Positions 1 through 8,692 of a stretch of DNA of 64,000 nucleotides are shown here, piece by piece. Within the stretch, counting starts at the first letter, position 1. Each line of letters starts with the position of its first letter. A program made the translations under genes and the position numbers. A model generated the notes under the pieces. The model did not search any database. It was not told where the DNA came from and worked only from the letters and a program-made list of their open reading frames with translations. Source of the stretch: Streptomyces sp. HUAS MG91 (GTDB taxonomy: Bacteria; Actinomycetota; Actinomycetes; Streptomycetales; Streptomycetaceae); the NCBI RefSeq assembly GCF_040529335.1, contig NZ_CP159534.1, forward strand, positions 6,324,001 to 6,388,000, read 5' to 3'.

Positions 1-422
1 TGATCAAGGCCTTCGCGGCGGACCCGAAGACCTGCCTGTTCGGCACGCTCTCCCTGTGGCAGGGAGTGGACGTGCCGGGCGCCAGCTGCCAGCTGGTGGT
101 CATGGACAAGATCCCGTTCCCACGCCCCGACGACCCGCTGATGAGCGCCCGCCAGAAGGCCGTGGAGGACGCCGGCGGCAATGGCTTCATGGCGGTGGCG
201 GCGACCCACTCCGCCCTGCTGATGGCGCAGGGAGCGGGCCGTCTCGTCCGTGCGACGGGCGACCGGGGTGTCGTCGCGGTCCTCGACCCCCGCCTGGCGA
301 CGGCCCGCTACGGCAGCTACCTGCGGGCCTCCATGCCGAACTTCTGGTACACCACGGACCGCAATCAGGTGCGCCGCTCCCTGGCGGCGATCGACGCGGT
401 GGCGAAGGCCGACGAGAAGTAG
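1..422 (+). CDS. ATP-dependent DNA helicase, DinG/XPD-like, C-terminal part (5' truncated)
   Basis: The reading frame is open from the first bases of the window and ends at TAG 420-422, so only about the last 139 residues are present. It reads GTLSLWQGVDVPG, then KIPFPRPDDPL, GAGRLVRATGD and a DPR-containing end. These are the C-terminal motifs of DinG/YoaA-type superfamily 2 helicases (motif VI is the Q/GxGRLxR segment). Such enzymes unwind damaged or structured DNA and are often SOS genes in other bacteria. The gene converges on lexA. The N-terminal Walker A and iron-sulfur cysteines lie outside the window, so the exact subfamily cannot be confirmed. Confidence 0.88.
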   Translation, partial: IKAFAADPKTCLFGTLSLWQGVDVPGASCQLVVMDKIPFPRPDDPLMSARQKAVEDAGGNGFMAVAATHSALLMAQGAGRLVRATGDRGVVAVLDPRLATARYGSYLRASMPNFWYTTDRNQVRRSLAAIDAVAKADEK

Positions 423-454
423 CCCCCACTCTCGGGCCCGGCGCGGACAGCGCT

Positions 455-489
455 GGGCCCCGGAACCGGCGCAGTTGGTTCCGGGGCCC
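455..489. terminator. Bidirectional terminator between dinG-like gene and lexA
   Basis: A perfect 13-bp stem (455-467 with 477-489) and a 9-nt loop lie between two convergent stop codons. There is no U-tract, which is usual for Streptomyces. Confidence 0.75.
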
Positions 490-504
490 GGTCAGGGAGG
501 AGCG

Positions 505-1290
505 TCAGACGCGCCGCAGAACGGCCACCACCTTGCCCAGGATGGTCGCCTCGTCACCGGGGATCGGCTGGTACGCGGAGTTGTGCGGGAGCAGCCACAC
601 ATGCCCGTCCTCGCGCTTGAAGCGCTTGACGGTGGCCTCGCCGTCGAGCATGGCCGCGACGATGTCGCCGTTCTCCGCGACCGGCTGGCGGCGGACCGTG
701 ACCCAGTCGCCGTCACAGATCGCGGCCTCGATCATCGAGTCGCCGACGACCTTCAGCACGAACAGCTCGCCGTCGCCGACCAGCTGCCGGGGGAGCGGGA
801 AAACATCCTCGACCGACTCCTCGGCGAGGATCGGGCCACCGGCCGCGATCCGGCCGACCAGCGGCACGTACGAAGCCGCCGGCTTACCGGTCGTGTCCGT
901 CGGCTGCGCGCTGGGCTGGTCCGAGCCGCGGACCTCGTAGGCCCGGGGGCGGTGCGGGTCGCGACGCAGGAAGCCCTTGCGCTCGAGCGCCATCAGCTGG
1001 TGGGCGACCGACGATGTGCTGGACAGGCCCACCGCCTGGCCGATCTCCCGCATCGACGGCGGGTACCCCCTGCGCTGCACCGAGTCCCGGATGACCTCGA
1101 TCACGCGGCGCTGGCGGTCCGTGAGCCCCGAACTGTCCGCCCGGATCCCTGGAGGTCGGCCGGGCAGAGAGCGCCCGGGCTTGGGCCCCTCCTGGCTCAT
1201 GGATGCGTCATTCATGGCATGCACCGGCTCGAGTCGGCCCTGGGCGCGGCCCTGGGCAGTGATGGTGGCACTGTCTGCGGTCGTGGTCAC
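505..1290 (-). CDS. lexA: LexA, SOS-response transcriptional repressor
   Basis: This is a 261-residue self-cleaving repressor. The N-terminal winged helix is near residues 55-120 ([13 protein letters not shown], then [13 protein letters not shown]). The C-terminal S24 peptidase domain has the Ala150-Gly151 cleavage site in GRIAAGGP, the nucleophile Ser185 in VVGDSMIEA and the general base Lys222 in GEATVKRF. RecA filaments stimulate cleavage and derepress SOS genes. The start is a GTG at 1288-1290. The first 50 or so residues are a poorly conserved actinobacterial extension, so a more internal start is possible. An SOS box about 68 bp upstream indicates autoregulation. It is transcribed divergently from nrdR. 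Confidence 0.97.
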   Translation of the reverse strand: MTTTADSATITAQGRAQGRLEPVHAMNDASMSQEGPKPGRSLPGRPPGIRADSSGLTDRQRRVIEVIRDSVQRRGYPPSMREIGQAVGLSSTSSVAHQLMALERKGFLRRDPHRPRAYEVRGSDQPSAQPTDTTGKPAASYVPLVGRIAAGGPILAEESVEDVFPLPRQLVGDGELFVLKVVGDSMIEAAICDGDWVTVRRQPVAENGDIVAAMLDGEATVKRFKREDGHVWLLPHNSAYQPIPGDEATILGKVVAVLRRV

Positions 1291-1356
1291 GTCGGTCGGC
1301 CCCTCTCGAGAATGTCTCCCTAGCTAGCCAACGGTAGTTCCTTTCGAAAGGTTGCG

Positions 1357-1372
1357 CCAAACACACGTTCGA
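1357..1372 (-). promoter_or_regulatory. SOS box (LexA operator) of lexA
   Basis: Read on the minus strand the site is TCGAACGTGTGTTTGG. It differs from the actinobacterial consensus CGAAC-RNRY-GTTYG only in its outer flank. It is the only clear SOS box in the lexA-nrdR intergenic region and it faces lexA. Confidence 0.85.
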
Positions 1373-1649
1373 GTGAAAAATCGCAGATTACTTGTTGTGA
1401 TCATGCGCCTAGGTGTATGGCTGCCCTCACGGAAGAACGGCAATTCGGTTTAATCCGGTACTCTTCACCGCCGGGACCGAGACCCGCCGAGCGGGCTCGC
1501 CCAGTCTGCCACTCACCGCCCCACCGATCAGGCACCGCCCCCGTTTTCGCGTGCGTCGCCCCGCTGGGGCCTGTGTCCTGTGGGGTCTGTGTGCCATGCG
1601 CCAAGGGCTTGGGGTCCGCGACACGCGCTAGGGCCGGAAAAGCGACCAA
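1373..1649. other. lexA-nrdR intergenic region, no gene recognised
   Basis: Short frames exist on both strands here, but none has a plausible ribosome binding site or a recognisable product. A GAGACCCGCC stretch near 1490 recalls part of a cobalamin box, but the rest of that riboswitch is absent. I see nothing else between the SOS box and the NrdR boxes. Confidence 0.5.
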
Positions 1650-1696
1650 ACCCCAGATGTAGTGGTTGGATTGCAACAGCAGCCCAGAAGTTGTGG
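1650..1696 (+). promoter_or_regulatory. Tandem NrdR boxes upstream of nrdR-nrdJ
   Basis: Two related 16-mers lie at 1650-1665 (ACCCCAGATGTAGTGG) and 1681-1696 (AGCCCAGAAGTTGTGG). They share 13 of 16 bases and are 31 bp apart, three helical turns, which is the arrangement known for NrdR operators. The first matches 11 of 16 bases of the general consensus ACACTATATATAGTGT. ATP/dATP-loaded NrdR would repress the operon from here. Confidence 0.8.
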
Positions 1697-1805
1697 TCCC
1701 CGGTCTTCCAGGGCCGTGGTCATCACCTATGCTTGGGGCTGCTGCGAGAGGCGGGATCAGCCTCTCGGGGCTACAGCGTCGTGCCGTGAAGGAGGGTTGG
1801 GAGTT

Positions 1806-2360
1806 ATGCACTGCCCCTTCTGTAGGCATCCCGACAGCCGTGTCGTCGACAGTCGCACCACCGACGACGGCACATCGATCCGCCGACGCCGTCAGTGCCC
1901 GGACTGCTCCCGTCGCTTCACGACGGTGGAGACCTGCTCACTGATGGTGGTCAAGCGGAGCGGGGTGACCGAACCCTTCAGCCGCACCAAGGTCATCAAC
2001 GGCGTGCGCAAGGCGTGCCAGGGACGGCCGGTGACCGAGGACGCCCTCGCCGTGCTCGGCCAGCGGGTCGAGGAGGCGGTGCGCGCCACCGGCAGCGCCG
2101 AACTGACCACTCATGACGTGGGCCTGGCCATACTGGGCCCGCTTCAGGAGCTCGACCTCGTCGCCTATCTGCGTTTCGCGTCCGTGTACCGGACGTTCGA
2201 CTCGCTGGAGGACTTCGAGTCGGCGATCGCGGAACTGAGGGAACATGCGCCCGGCGCGGGAGCGGACGGCCCGGGCGGAGAGTACGTAGAGGGCGACAGT
2301 GGGCCCGGAGGGATTGGCGGTGTCCCCGTGGTCCCTGTGCCCGCACACGCCGCCGACTGA
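1806..2360 (+). CDS. nrdR: NrdR, transcriptional repressor of ribonucleotide reductase genes
   Basis: This 184-residue protein has an N-terminal zinc ribbon with Cys3, Cys6, Cys31 and Cys34 (MHCPFCRH ... CPDC) and an ATP-cone domain at about residues 46-136 that senses ATP/dATP. It represses nrd operons through paired NrdR boxes, and two such boxes lie upstream. The ATG at 1806 follows AAGGAGG. A longer open frame upstream has no comparable signal. The C-terminal tail beyond about residue 150 is Gly/Pro-rich and variable. nrdJ follows 137 bp downstream and forms the known Streptomyces nrdRJ operon. Confidence 0.96.
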   Translation: MHCPFCRHPDSRVVDSRTTDDGTSIRRRRQCPDCSRRFTTVETCSLMVVKRSGVTEPFSRTKVINGVRKACQGRPVTEDALAVLGQRVEEAVRATGSAELTTHDVGLAILGPLQELDLVAYLRFASVYRTFDSLEDFESAIAELREHAPGAGADGPGGEYVEGDSGPGGIGGVPVVPVPAHAAD

Positions 2361-2497
2361 CCGGCAGGGGCCGGGCGGCGGCGATCCACAGACCTGTTGC
2401 GGGCGGCAAGAGCGGCGGCCGCAACACAAGACACACACAGTGCCACGGGAAGATCGAGGCACTTTAAGGCGTTTTAGCCTGATATATGGGAGGCGGC

Positions 2498-5392
2498 ATG
2501 ACAGAGACGGCGAGCGGCCCGGCACGAGGTTCCCGTACCAAGGGTTCCAAGGCGACCAAGGGTCTGCGGATCGAGCGCATCCACACCACCCCCGGCGTGC
2601 ACCCGTACGACGAGGTGGAGTGGGCGCATCGCGACGTCGTCATGACCAACTGGCGCGACGGCTCGATCAACTTCGAGCAGCGTGGCGTCGAGTTCCCCGA
2701 GTTCTGGTCGGTGAACGCGGTCAACATCGTCACCAGCAAGTACTTCCGCGGCGCTGTGGGCACCCCGCAGCGTGAGGTGAGCCTCAAGCAGCTCATCGAC
2801 CGCATCGTGAAGACGTATCGGAAGGCCGGCGAGGACTACAAGTACTTCGCGTCGCCCGCCGACGCCGAGATCTTCGAGCACGAGCTGGCGTACGCCCTCC
2901 TGCACCAGATCTTCAGCTTCAACTCCCCGGTGTGGTTCAACGTGGGCACGCCGCAGCCCCAGCAGGTCTCCGCCTGCTTCATCCTTGCCGTCGACGACTC
3001 CATGGAGTCGATCCTCGACTGGTACAAGGAAGAGGGCATGATCTTCAAGGGCGGCTCCGGCGCCGGCCTGAACCTCTCCCGCATCCGCTCCTCCAAGGAA
3101 CTGCTGTCCTCGGGCGGCAACGCCTCGGGTCCGGTCTCCTTCATGCGCGGTGCCGACGCCTCTGCAGGAACGATCAAGTCGGGTGGCGCCACGCGTCGCG
3201 CGGCCAAGATGGTCATCCTGGATGTCGACCACCCCGACATCGAGGACTTCATCGAGACCAAGGTGAAGGAAGAGGAGAAGATCCGCGCCCTGCGCGACGC
3301 GGGCTTCGACATGGACCTGGGCGGCGACGACATCACGTCCGTCCAGTACCAGAACGCCAACAACTCGGTCCGCGTGAACGACGCGTTCATGAAGGCGGTC
3401 GAGGAGGGCGGCAAGTTCGGCCTCACCTCGCGCATGACCGGCGAGACCATCGAGGAGGTCGACGCCAAGTCGCTCTTCCGCAAGATGGCCGAGGCCGCCT
3501 GGGCCTGCGCCGACCCCGGCATCCAGTACGACGACACCATCAACCACTGGCACACGTGCCCGGAGTCCGGCCGCATCAACGGCTCGAACCCGTGCAGCGA
3601 GTACATGCACCTGGACAACACGTCCTGCAACCTCGCCTCGCTGAACCTGATGAAGTTCCTCAAGGACGACGGCAAGGGCAACCAGTCCTTCGACGTCGAC
3701 CGCTTCTCCAAGGTCGTCGAGCTGGTCATCACCGCGATGGACATCTCGATCTGCTTCGCGGACTTCCCCACCGAGAAGATCGGTGAGAACACCCGCGCCT
3801 TCCGTCAGCTCGGCATCGGCTACGCGAACCTGGGCGCCCTGCTCATGGCGACCGGCCACGCCTACGACTCCGACGGCGGCCGCGCCCTCGCCGGCGCCAT
3901 CACGTCGCTGATGACGGGTACGTCGTACAAGCGCTCCGCCGAGCTGGCCGCGGTCGTCGGCCCGTACGACGGTTACGCCAAGAACGCCACCCCGCACCAG
4001 CGCGTCATGAAGCAGCACGCCGACGCCAACACCGCGGCCGTCCGCATGGACGACCTGGACAACCCGATCTGGGCCGCCGCCACGGAGGCCTGGCAGGACG
4101 TCGTCCGCCTCGGCGAGAAGAACGGTTTCCGTAACGCGCAGGCGTCCGTCATCGCGCCGACCGGCACCATCGGTCTCGCGATGTCCTGCGACACCACCGG
4201 CCTCGAGCCCGACCTCGCCCTGGTCAAGTTCAAGAAGCTGGTCGGCGGCGGCTCGATGCAGATCGTCAACGGCACCGTCCCGCAGGCCCTGCGCCGCCTG
4301 GGCTACCAGGAGGAGCAGATCGAGGCGATCGTCGCGCACATCGCCGAGAACGGGAACGTCATCGACGCCCCCGGCCTCAAGCCCGAGCACTACGAGGTCT
4401 TCGACTGCGCGATGGGCGAGCGCTCCATCTCCGCGATGGGCCACGTCCGCATGATGGCCGCCATCCAGCCCTGGATCTCCGGCGCCCTCTCCAAGACCGT
4501 CAACCTGCCGGAGACGGCGACGGTCGAGGACGTCGAGGAGGTTTACTTCGAGGCCTGGAAGATGGGCGTCAAGGCGCTCGCCATCTACCGCGACAACTGC
4601 AAGGTCGGCCAGCCCCTCTCCGCCAAGAAGAAGGAGCAGGAGAAGACCGAGGTCACCGCGAAGACCGAGGCGACGATCCGCGAGGCCGTCGAGAAGGTCG
4701 TCGAGTACCGCCCGGTACGCAAGCGCCTCCCCAAGGGCCGTCCCGGCATCACCACCTCCTTCACGGTCGGCGGCGCCGAGGGCTACATGACCGCCAACTC
4801 CTACCCGGACGACGGTCTCGGCGAGGTCTTCCTGAAGATGTCCAAGCAGGGCTCCACCCTCGCGGGCATGATGGACGCCTTCTCCATCGCCGTCTCGGTC
4901 GGCCTCCAGTACGGCGTGCCGCTGGAGACCTACGTCTCGAAGTTCACCAACATGCGCTTCGAGCCGGCCGGCATGACGGACGACCCGGACGTGCGGATGG
5001 CGCAGTCGATCGTCGACTACATCTTCCGCCGCCTGGCGCTCGACTTCCTGCCCTTCGAGACGCGCTCCGCGCTCGGCATCCACTCGGCCGACGAGCGTCA
5101 GCGCCACCTGGAGACGGGCTCGTACGAGCCCACCGAGGAAGAGGTCGACGTCGAGGGCCTGGCCCAGTCGGCGCCGCTCGCCCAGGAGCTGAAGGCCGTC
5201 GAGACGCCGAAGGCCGAGGCCGCCGCCGTGGTGCCCGCTCCGCAGCAGGCGCACACCAGTGCCGAGCTCGTCGAGATGCAGCTGGGCATCCAGGCCGACG
5301 CCCCGCTCTGCTTCTCCTGCGGTACGAAGATGCAGCGCGCCGGCTCCTGCTACATCTGCGAGGGCTGCGGCTCGACCAGCGGTTGCAGCTGA
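2498..5392 (+). CDS. nrdJ: Adenosylcobalamin-dependent ribonucleotide reductase, class II
   Basis: The 964-residue enzyme reduces ribonucleotides to deoxyribonucleotides using a coenzyme B12-derived thiyl radical. Visible active-site elements are Asn364, the radical Cys366 and Glu368 in SNPCSE, with Cys160 (VSACF) and Cys377 (TSCNL) as the redox pair. The C-terminus ends in a cysteine cluster (LCFSCG ... CYICEGCG), the mobile tail that re-reduces the active site. An ATG at 2486 overlaps the Shine-Dalgarno GGGAGG (2488-2493), so the ATG at 2498 is preferred. It is co-transcribed with nrdR. Being oxygen-independent, it can supply dNTPs under oxygen limitation beside the class Ia enzyme found elsewhere in Streptomyces. 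Confidence 0.97.
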   Translation: MTETASGPARGSRTKGSKATKGLRIERIHTTPGVHPYDEVEWAHRDVVMTNWRDGSINFEQRGVEFPEFWSVNAVNIVTSKYFRGAVGTPQREVSLKQLIDRIVKTYRKAGEDYKYFASPADAEIFEHELAYALLHQIFSFNSPVWFNVGTPQPQQVSACFILAVDDSMESILDWYKEEGMIFKGGSGAGLNLSRIRSSKELLSSGGNASGPVSFMRGADASAGTIKSGGATRRAAKMVILDVDHPDIEDFIETKVKEEEKIRALRDAGFDMDLGGDDITSVQYQNANNSVRVNDAFMKAVEEGGKFGLTSRMTGETIEEVDAKSLFRKMAEAAWACADPGIQYDDTINHWHTCPESGRINGSNPCSEYMHLDNTSCNLASLNLMKFLKDDGKGNQSFDVDRFSKVVELVITAMDISICFADFPTEKIGENTRAFRQLGIGYANLGALLMATGHAYDSDGGRALAGAITSLMTGTSYKRSAELAAVVGPYDGYAKNATPHQRVMKQHADANTAAVRMDDLDNPIWAAATEAWQDVVRLGEKNGFRNAQASVIAPTGTIGLAMSCDTTGLEPDLALVKFKKLVGGGSMQIVNGTVPQALRRLGYQEEQIEAIVAHIAENGNVIDAPGLKPEHYEVFDCAMGERSISAMGHVRMMAAIQPWISGALSKTVNLPETATVEDVEEVYFEAWKMGVKALAIYRDNCKVGQPLSAKKKEQEKTEVTAKTEATIREAVEKVVEYRPVRKRLPKGRPGITTSFTVGGAEGYMTANSYPDDGLGEVFLKMSKQGSTLAGMMDAFSIAVSVGLQYGVPLETYVSKFTNMRFEPAGMTDDPDVRMAQSIVDYIFRRLALDFLPFETRSALGIHSADERQRHLETGSYEPTEEEVDVEGLAQSAPLAQELKAVETPKAEAAAVVPAPQQAHTSAELVEMQLGIQADAPLCFSCGTKMQRAGSCYICEGCGSTSGCS

Positions 5393-5402
5393 TCTGACGG
5401 TT

Positions 5403-5472
5403 CGGTCCGGCCTCCCGGCCGGACCGATCGGCTGACCTGAGGGCGGCGGAACCCCTGTGGTTCCGCCGCCCT
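5403..5472. terminator. Double hairpin terminator between nrdJ and TerD-like gene
   Basis: Two perfect hairpins follow nrdJ. The first has a 10-bp stem (5403-5412 with 5417-5426). The second has a 14-bp stem (5440-5453 with 5459-5472, loop 5454-5458). They separate convergent genes and can serve both strands. Confidence 0.85.
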
Positions 5473-5497
5473 TCGGCATGAGCGGCCACCGGCGGTG

Positions 5498-6034
5498 CTA
5501 CAGGGCGCCCATCGCGGACGTGAACGCGTTCAGGTCGCCGTCGAAGCCGTGGACGACCTCCTGGAAGGTCCACTCGCCGTCCGCGTCCCGGGTGAACTCC
5601 GCGACGGTGGTCGCCGAGTGCGCCGCCACCGCGGAGAGGTCGTGCTCCGACAGATCGGTGTAGCCCTCGCGTATGCGTACGGCCGTGCTCGCCACGTCCC
5701 AGAACGTCTTCGGCCTGTCGGACGGCTGCTCGTTCTGCTGGAGGGCGACGCCGACCACCACGCGGGCGTACTGCCCGCCCAGGCGGTCCAGTTCGAGCGT
5801 CATGACCTCGTCGAAGCCGAACCCCTGGCCGTTCCTGCTGTCCCGGTTCAGGACGATCGTCCCGTCCGGGGAGCGGCTGTCGAAGTGGACGACGTAGGCC
5901 GGGGTGCCACGCGGGTCCTCGCGGGTGTACGCGGCCGCGACCAGGTCCAGGTCGTGGGGTGGCGAACCGACCGGGCTCGGGTCCCACTTCAGACCGACCT
6001 CGACCTTCTCGATCCCCTTGCGGAGACTGCTCAC
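5498..6034 (-). CDS. TerD-family protein
   Basis: The 178-residue protein matches the TerD/CABP1 fold: LDLVAAAYTRE, an acidic loop, VVHFDSRSPDGTIVLNRDSRNGQGFGFDE, and GVALQQ. These proteins bind Ca2+ and are linked to tellurite and stress phenotypes and to membrane-associated complexes. The usual TerD start (GVSL.KGGN) is replaced by SSLRKGIEKVEVGLKWDPSP, as in many stand-alone Streptomyces paralogues. Translation begins at GTG 6032-6034 behind GGGGGAG. No other ter genes are adjacent, so the specific role is unknown. Confidence 0.85.
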   Translation of the reverse strand: MSSLRKGIEKVEVGLKWDPSPVGSPPHDLDLVAAAYTREDPRGTPAYVVHFDSRSPDGTIVLNRDSRNGQGFGFDEVMTLELDRLGGQYARVVVGVALQQNEQPSDRPKTFWDVASTAVRIREGYTDLSEHDLSAVAAHSATTVAEFTRDADGEWTFQEVVHGFDGDLNAFTSAMGAL

Positions 6035-6259
6035 CGAACTCCCCCTTCTCGGTGCGATGTTGAGTGCTACTCACACGCTACGTCGTCCCACCGACAACGG
6101 TGAGCCCGTCTCCGTCCGCGTGACCCGACAGCGGAGTTCGCGCCGCGGTGGCCGGGACGGGTGCGTGATGCCCCAGGTGATGCCGACCGCCCGGGGGCGG
6201 AGAAGAGCGCGAAGGTGAGCACTGCACCAGAGAGTCACCCCGCGTCACGCACCGCGCCG

Positions 6260-6265
6260 TACGAT
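6260..6265 (+). promoter_or_regulatory. -10 element (leaderless) of YdbC-like gene
   Basis: TACGAT lies 6 nt before the GTG start and there is no Shine-Dalgarno sequence, so transcription probably begins at the start codon. Confidence 0.5.
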
Positions 6266-6271
6266 GGCGCG

Positions 6272-6877
6272 GTGCTGGTCAAGTGGATTCGCTGCACTGT
6301 GGTGGACCGTCGGGGGTTCGAGCGGGGACAGCGGAAATGGGCGGGGCTCCTTGGGGAGCCGGGGTTCCGGGGGCAGGGCGGGGGATGGAGCAGGCGGCGG
6401 CCGGAAGTGGCCCATGTCTTCGGCTTCTGGGAGAGCCGCGCCTTCTACGACTCCTTCATGGCACGCGCCCACGACCGGCTCGCGGCCGGCCAGTCCGGCA
6501 CGTACAAGGACATGCGGGTGAAGCTCTTCGACTACCGCTTCGACGTGAAGACCGGCTTCGAGCCGCGCTTCACGGACGCGGACGTGGTGCGGGTGGCGCA
6601 CTGCCGAGTGAACCCCGAGCGGGCCGAGCACTTCACCTTGATGCAGCAGAAGGTGTGGAACCCTGCGATGGCCGGTTCGCCCGGTATGGTGCGAGGGCTC
6701 TTCGGCGCCGCGTCCGACGAGGAGTTCCTGGTCCTGTCCATGTGGCGGTCGGCGGCCGAGCACGGCAAGTACCAGGTGGACCGGGTGGAGCGGCTGTCCG
6801 TGCGGGCTCAGACGGACGCCGACGTCTCCGACGTCTCCGGTGACATCGTGCGACTCGAGCCGACCTGGACGGTCTGA
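6272..6877 (+). CDS. YdbC-like protein with duplicated dimeric alpha/beta-barrel-type domain
   Basis: The protein has about 201 residues from GTG 6272. It appears built of two similar halves, LVKWIRCTVVD to about residue 100 and VVRVAHCRVNP to the end. Each half has the hydrophobic pattern of small ferredoxin-like (ABM/EthD-like) domains, with Trp/Phe-rich helices such as FWESRAFYDSFM and SMWRSAAEHGKY. I recognise it as the conserved Streptomyces YdbC family, whose function is not established. In-frame starts further upstream lack ribosome binding sites. A -10 hexamer just before this GTG supports it. Confidence 0.75.
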   Translation: MLVKWIRCTVVDRRGFERGQRKWAGLLGEPGFRGQGGGWSRRRPEVAHVFGFWESRAFYDSFMARAHDRLAAGQSGTYKDMRVKLFDYRFDVKTGFEPRFTDADVVRVAHCRVNPERAEHFTLMQQKVWNPAMAGSPGMVRGLFGAASDEEFLVLSMWRSAAEHGKYQVDRVERLSVRAQTDADVSDVSGDIVRLEPTWTV

Positions 6878-6963
6878 GCGCGTCACCACGCGCGCGTGCC
6901 GCACGGTCCCGCTCGATCTACGCCGGATGGGCCGTACGAGTGCTCGAACCGGACCGATCCGAT

Positions 6964-6969
6964 CTAGGG
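6964..6969 (+). promoter_or_regulatory. -10 element (leaderless) of histidine phosphatase gene
   Basis: TAGGGT lies 7 nt before the ATG at 6977, with no Shine-Dalgarno sequence between. Confidence 0.45.
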
Positions 6970-6976
6970 TCGAGGT

Positions 6977-7636
6977 ATGGCACGACCGCGGCGCATCGTC
7001 CTCGTCCGGCACGGCGAATCCGAAGGGAACGCCGACGACACCGTCTACGAGCGCGAACCGGACCACGCTCTGGCGCTCACCGACACCGGCTGGCGGCAGG
7101 CCGAGGAGACCGGAAAGGAACTGCGCGACCTGTTCGGCCGTGAGCGGGTGAGCGTCTACGTCTCGCCCTACCGGCGTACGCACGAGACGTTCCGCGCCTT
7201 CCGCCTCGATCCCGACCTGGTGCGGGTGCGGGAGGAGCCGCGCCTGCGGGAGCAGGACTGGGGAAACTGGCAGGACCGCGACGACGTACGGCTCCAGAAG
7301 GTGTATCGCGACGCCTACGGGCACTTCTTCTACCGCTTCGCGCAGGGCGAGTCCGGAGCGGACGTGTACGACAGGGTCGGCGCCTTCCTCGAGAGCCTCT
7401 ACCGCAGCTTCGAGGACCCCGACCATCCGCCGAACGTGCTCCTCGTGACGCACGGCCTGACCATGCGACTGTTCTGCATGCGGTGGTTCCACTGGACCGT
7501 CCAGGACTTCGAGTCGCTGTCGAATCCGGGGAACGCCGAGACGAGGTCGCTCGTTCTTGGGGAGAACGGAAAGTACGCACTCGACCGTGCATTCGAACGA
7601 TGGTGTGAACCGAGGCCCTACGGAGCCACCGGATAG
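6977..7636 (+). CDS. Histidine phosphatase family protein (phosphoglycerate mutase-like)
   Basis: This 219-residue cytosolic phosphatase has the catalytic RHG triplet at residues 11-13 (IVLVRHGESEGN), Glu92 as likely acid/base in REQDWG, and the second histidine, His159, in VTHGLTMR. The large segment after REQDWG (DDVRLQKVYRDAYGHFFYRF) resembles broad-specificity bacterial phosphatases more than glycolytic mutases. The substrate cannot be told from sequence. It is followed 12 bp later by the ADP-ribosylglycohydrolase gene in the same orientation. Confidence 0.9.
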   Translation: MARPRRIVLVRHGESEGNADDTVYEREPDHALALTDTGWRQAEETGKELRDLFGRERVSVYVSPYRRTHETFRAFRLDPDLVRVREEPRLREQDWGNWQDRDDVRLQKVYRDAYGHFFYRFAQGESGADVYDRVGAFLESLYRSFEDPDHPPNVLLVTHGLTMRLFCMRWFHWTVQDFESLSNPGNAETRSLVLGENGKYALDRAFERWCEPRPYGATG

Positions 7637-7639
7637 AGT
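7634..7639 (+). promoter_or_regulatory. -10 element of ADP-ribosylglycohydrolase gene
   Basis: TAGAGT overlaps the stop of the phosphatase gene and lies 9 nt before the ATG at 7649, so the downstream gene may have its own leaderless or short-leader transcript. Confidence 0.4.
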
Positions 7640-7648
7640 GGCAGGGCG

Positions 7649-8563
7649 ATGATCGCTGACTCCTCTCCCGACCGGCGCATGGACCGCGCCCTGGCCAGCC
7701 TGCGTGGACTCTCCGTGGGAGACGCGCTGGGGTCCCAGTTCTTTGTCCCCGCGAACTATCCGCTGCTCAAGCGCCGCGCTCTGCCCGACGGCACCTGGCA
7801 GTGGACCGACGACACCGAGATGGCGTGCTCCGTGGTCGCCGTCCTGGCCGCTCACGACCGGATCGACCAGGACGACCTGGCACGCTCCTTCGCGGAGCAC
7901 CACGACTTCGACCGGGGCTACGGACCCGCCGTCAACCGGCTGCTGCGCCAGGTCCGTGAAGGCGGCGACTGGCGCGCTCTCGCGTCCGCGCTGTTCAACG
8001 GACAGGGGTCGTGGGGCAACGGGGCGTCGATGCGGATCGCCCCGCTCGGCGCCTACTACGCCGACGACCCCGAGCAGGCCACGCACCAGGCCGAGATCTC
8101 GGCGTATCCGACGCACCAGCATCGCGAGGCCGTCGTCGGGGCGATGGCCGTGGCCGCCGCCGCGGCGCTGGTGGCCGCCCCGCAGGGACCGCCACCGACC
8201 CCGCACGGCCTGCTCGACGGAGTGATTGCGCTGGTGCCGCGCAGCGCGGTGCAGGCCGGTCTGCGCCGTGCCAGGGACATGCTCGACTACGGCGATCCGG
8301 GCACGGTCGCCGCGGTGCTCGGCTGCGGGCGGCGGACGACCGCGCACGACACCGTTCCGTTCGCCCTCTGGTCCGCGGCGCGCGGGCTCGGAGACTTCGA
8401 AGGCGCTTTCTGGAGCACCGCTCAGGTGGGTGGAGACCTGGACACGACCTGCGCGATCGTGGGCGGAGTCGTCGCCTCCGGGCAGGGCGGACAGCCCTCG
8501 CCCGAGTGGGTCGGGCGTACGGAGCCGCTGCCGCAGTGGGCTCCCGCCGCGTCGTCCCTCTGA
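7649..8563 (+). CDS. ADP-ribosylglycohydrolase (ARH/DraG) family protein
   Basis: The 304-residue protein carries the binuclear metal-binding motifs of the DraG/ARH3 fold: Thr53-Asp54-Asp55-Thr56-Glu57 in WTDDTEMA near the N-terminus and GGDLDTTCAIVGG near residue 270. It also has GLSVGDALGSQ at residues 20-30 and GSWGNGASMRIAPLG near 125. Family members remove ADP-ribose from Arg or Ser side chains or act on free ADP-ribosyl metabolites. No ADP-ribosyltransferase gene is adjacent. It probably forms a transcription unit with the preceding histidine phosphatase gene. Confidence 0.9.
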   Translation: MIADSSPDRRMDRALASLRGLSVGDALGSQFFVPANYPLLKRRALPDGTWQWTDDTEMACSVVAVLAAHDRIDQDDLARSFAEHHDFDRGYGPAVNRLLRQVREGGDWRALASALFNGQGSWGNGASMRIAPLGAYYADDPEQATHQAEISAYPTHQHREAVVGAMAVAAAAALVAAPQGPPPTPHGLLDGVIALVPRSAVQAGLRRARDMLDYGDPGTVAAVLGCGRRTTAHDTVPFALWSAARGLGDFEGAFWSTAQVGGDLDTTCAIVGGVVASGQGGQPSPEWVGRTEPLPQWAPAASSL

Positions 8564-8615
8564 GCGACCCGGGCCTTGTCGGGCACGTACGACGAACCGT
8601 GCCGTGGTGACCACG

Positions 8616-8653
8616 TGCCCGGCCCGCTCCTGGTGACAGGAGCGGGCCGGGCA
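8616..8653. terminator. Bidirectional terminator after ADP-ribosylglycohydrolase gene
   Basis: A 16-bp GC-rich stem (8616-8631 with 8638-8653) and a 6-nt loop sit between convergent genes. Confidence 0.8.
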
Positions 8654-8692
8654 TCGCGGCCGTAACCGGGGGACCGGACCCGCGACCGTCGG

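Noticed and set aside
1460..1530. Possible cobalamin riboswitch upstream of nrdR-nrdJ
   Set aside because: GAGACCCGCC resembles part of the B12 box, but the other conserved segments are missing. In Streptomyces the B12 riboswitch precedes nrdABS, not nrdRJ.
1401..1829. 142-codon minus-strand frame between lexA and nrdR
   Set aside because: It overlaps the NrdR boxes and the nrdR start and has no ribosome binding site or recognisable product.
2474..5479. Open frame of about 1000 codons antisense to nrdJ
   Set aside because: It is a shadow of GC-biased third positions. It has no family match, no ribosome binding site, and complete overlap with a certain gene. Similar long antisense frames over parE, parC and hrdB were discarded for the same reason.
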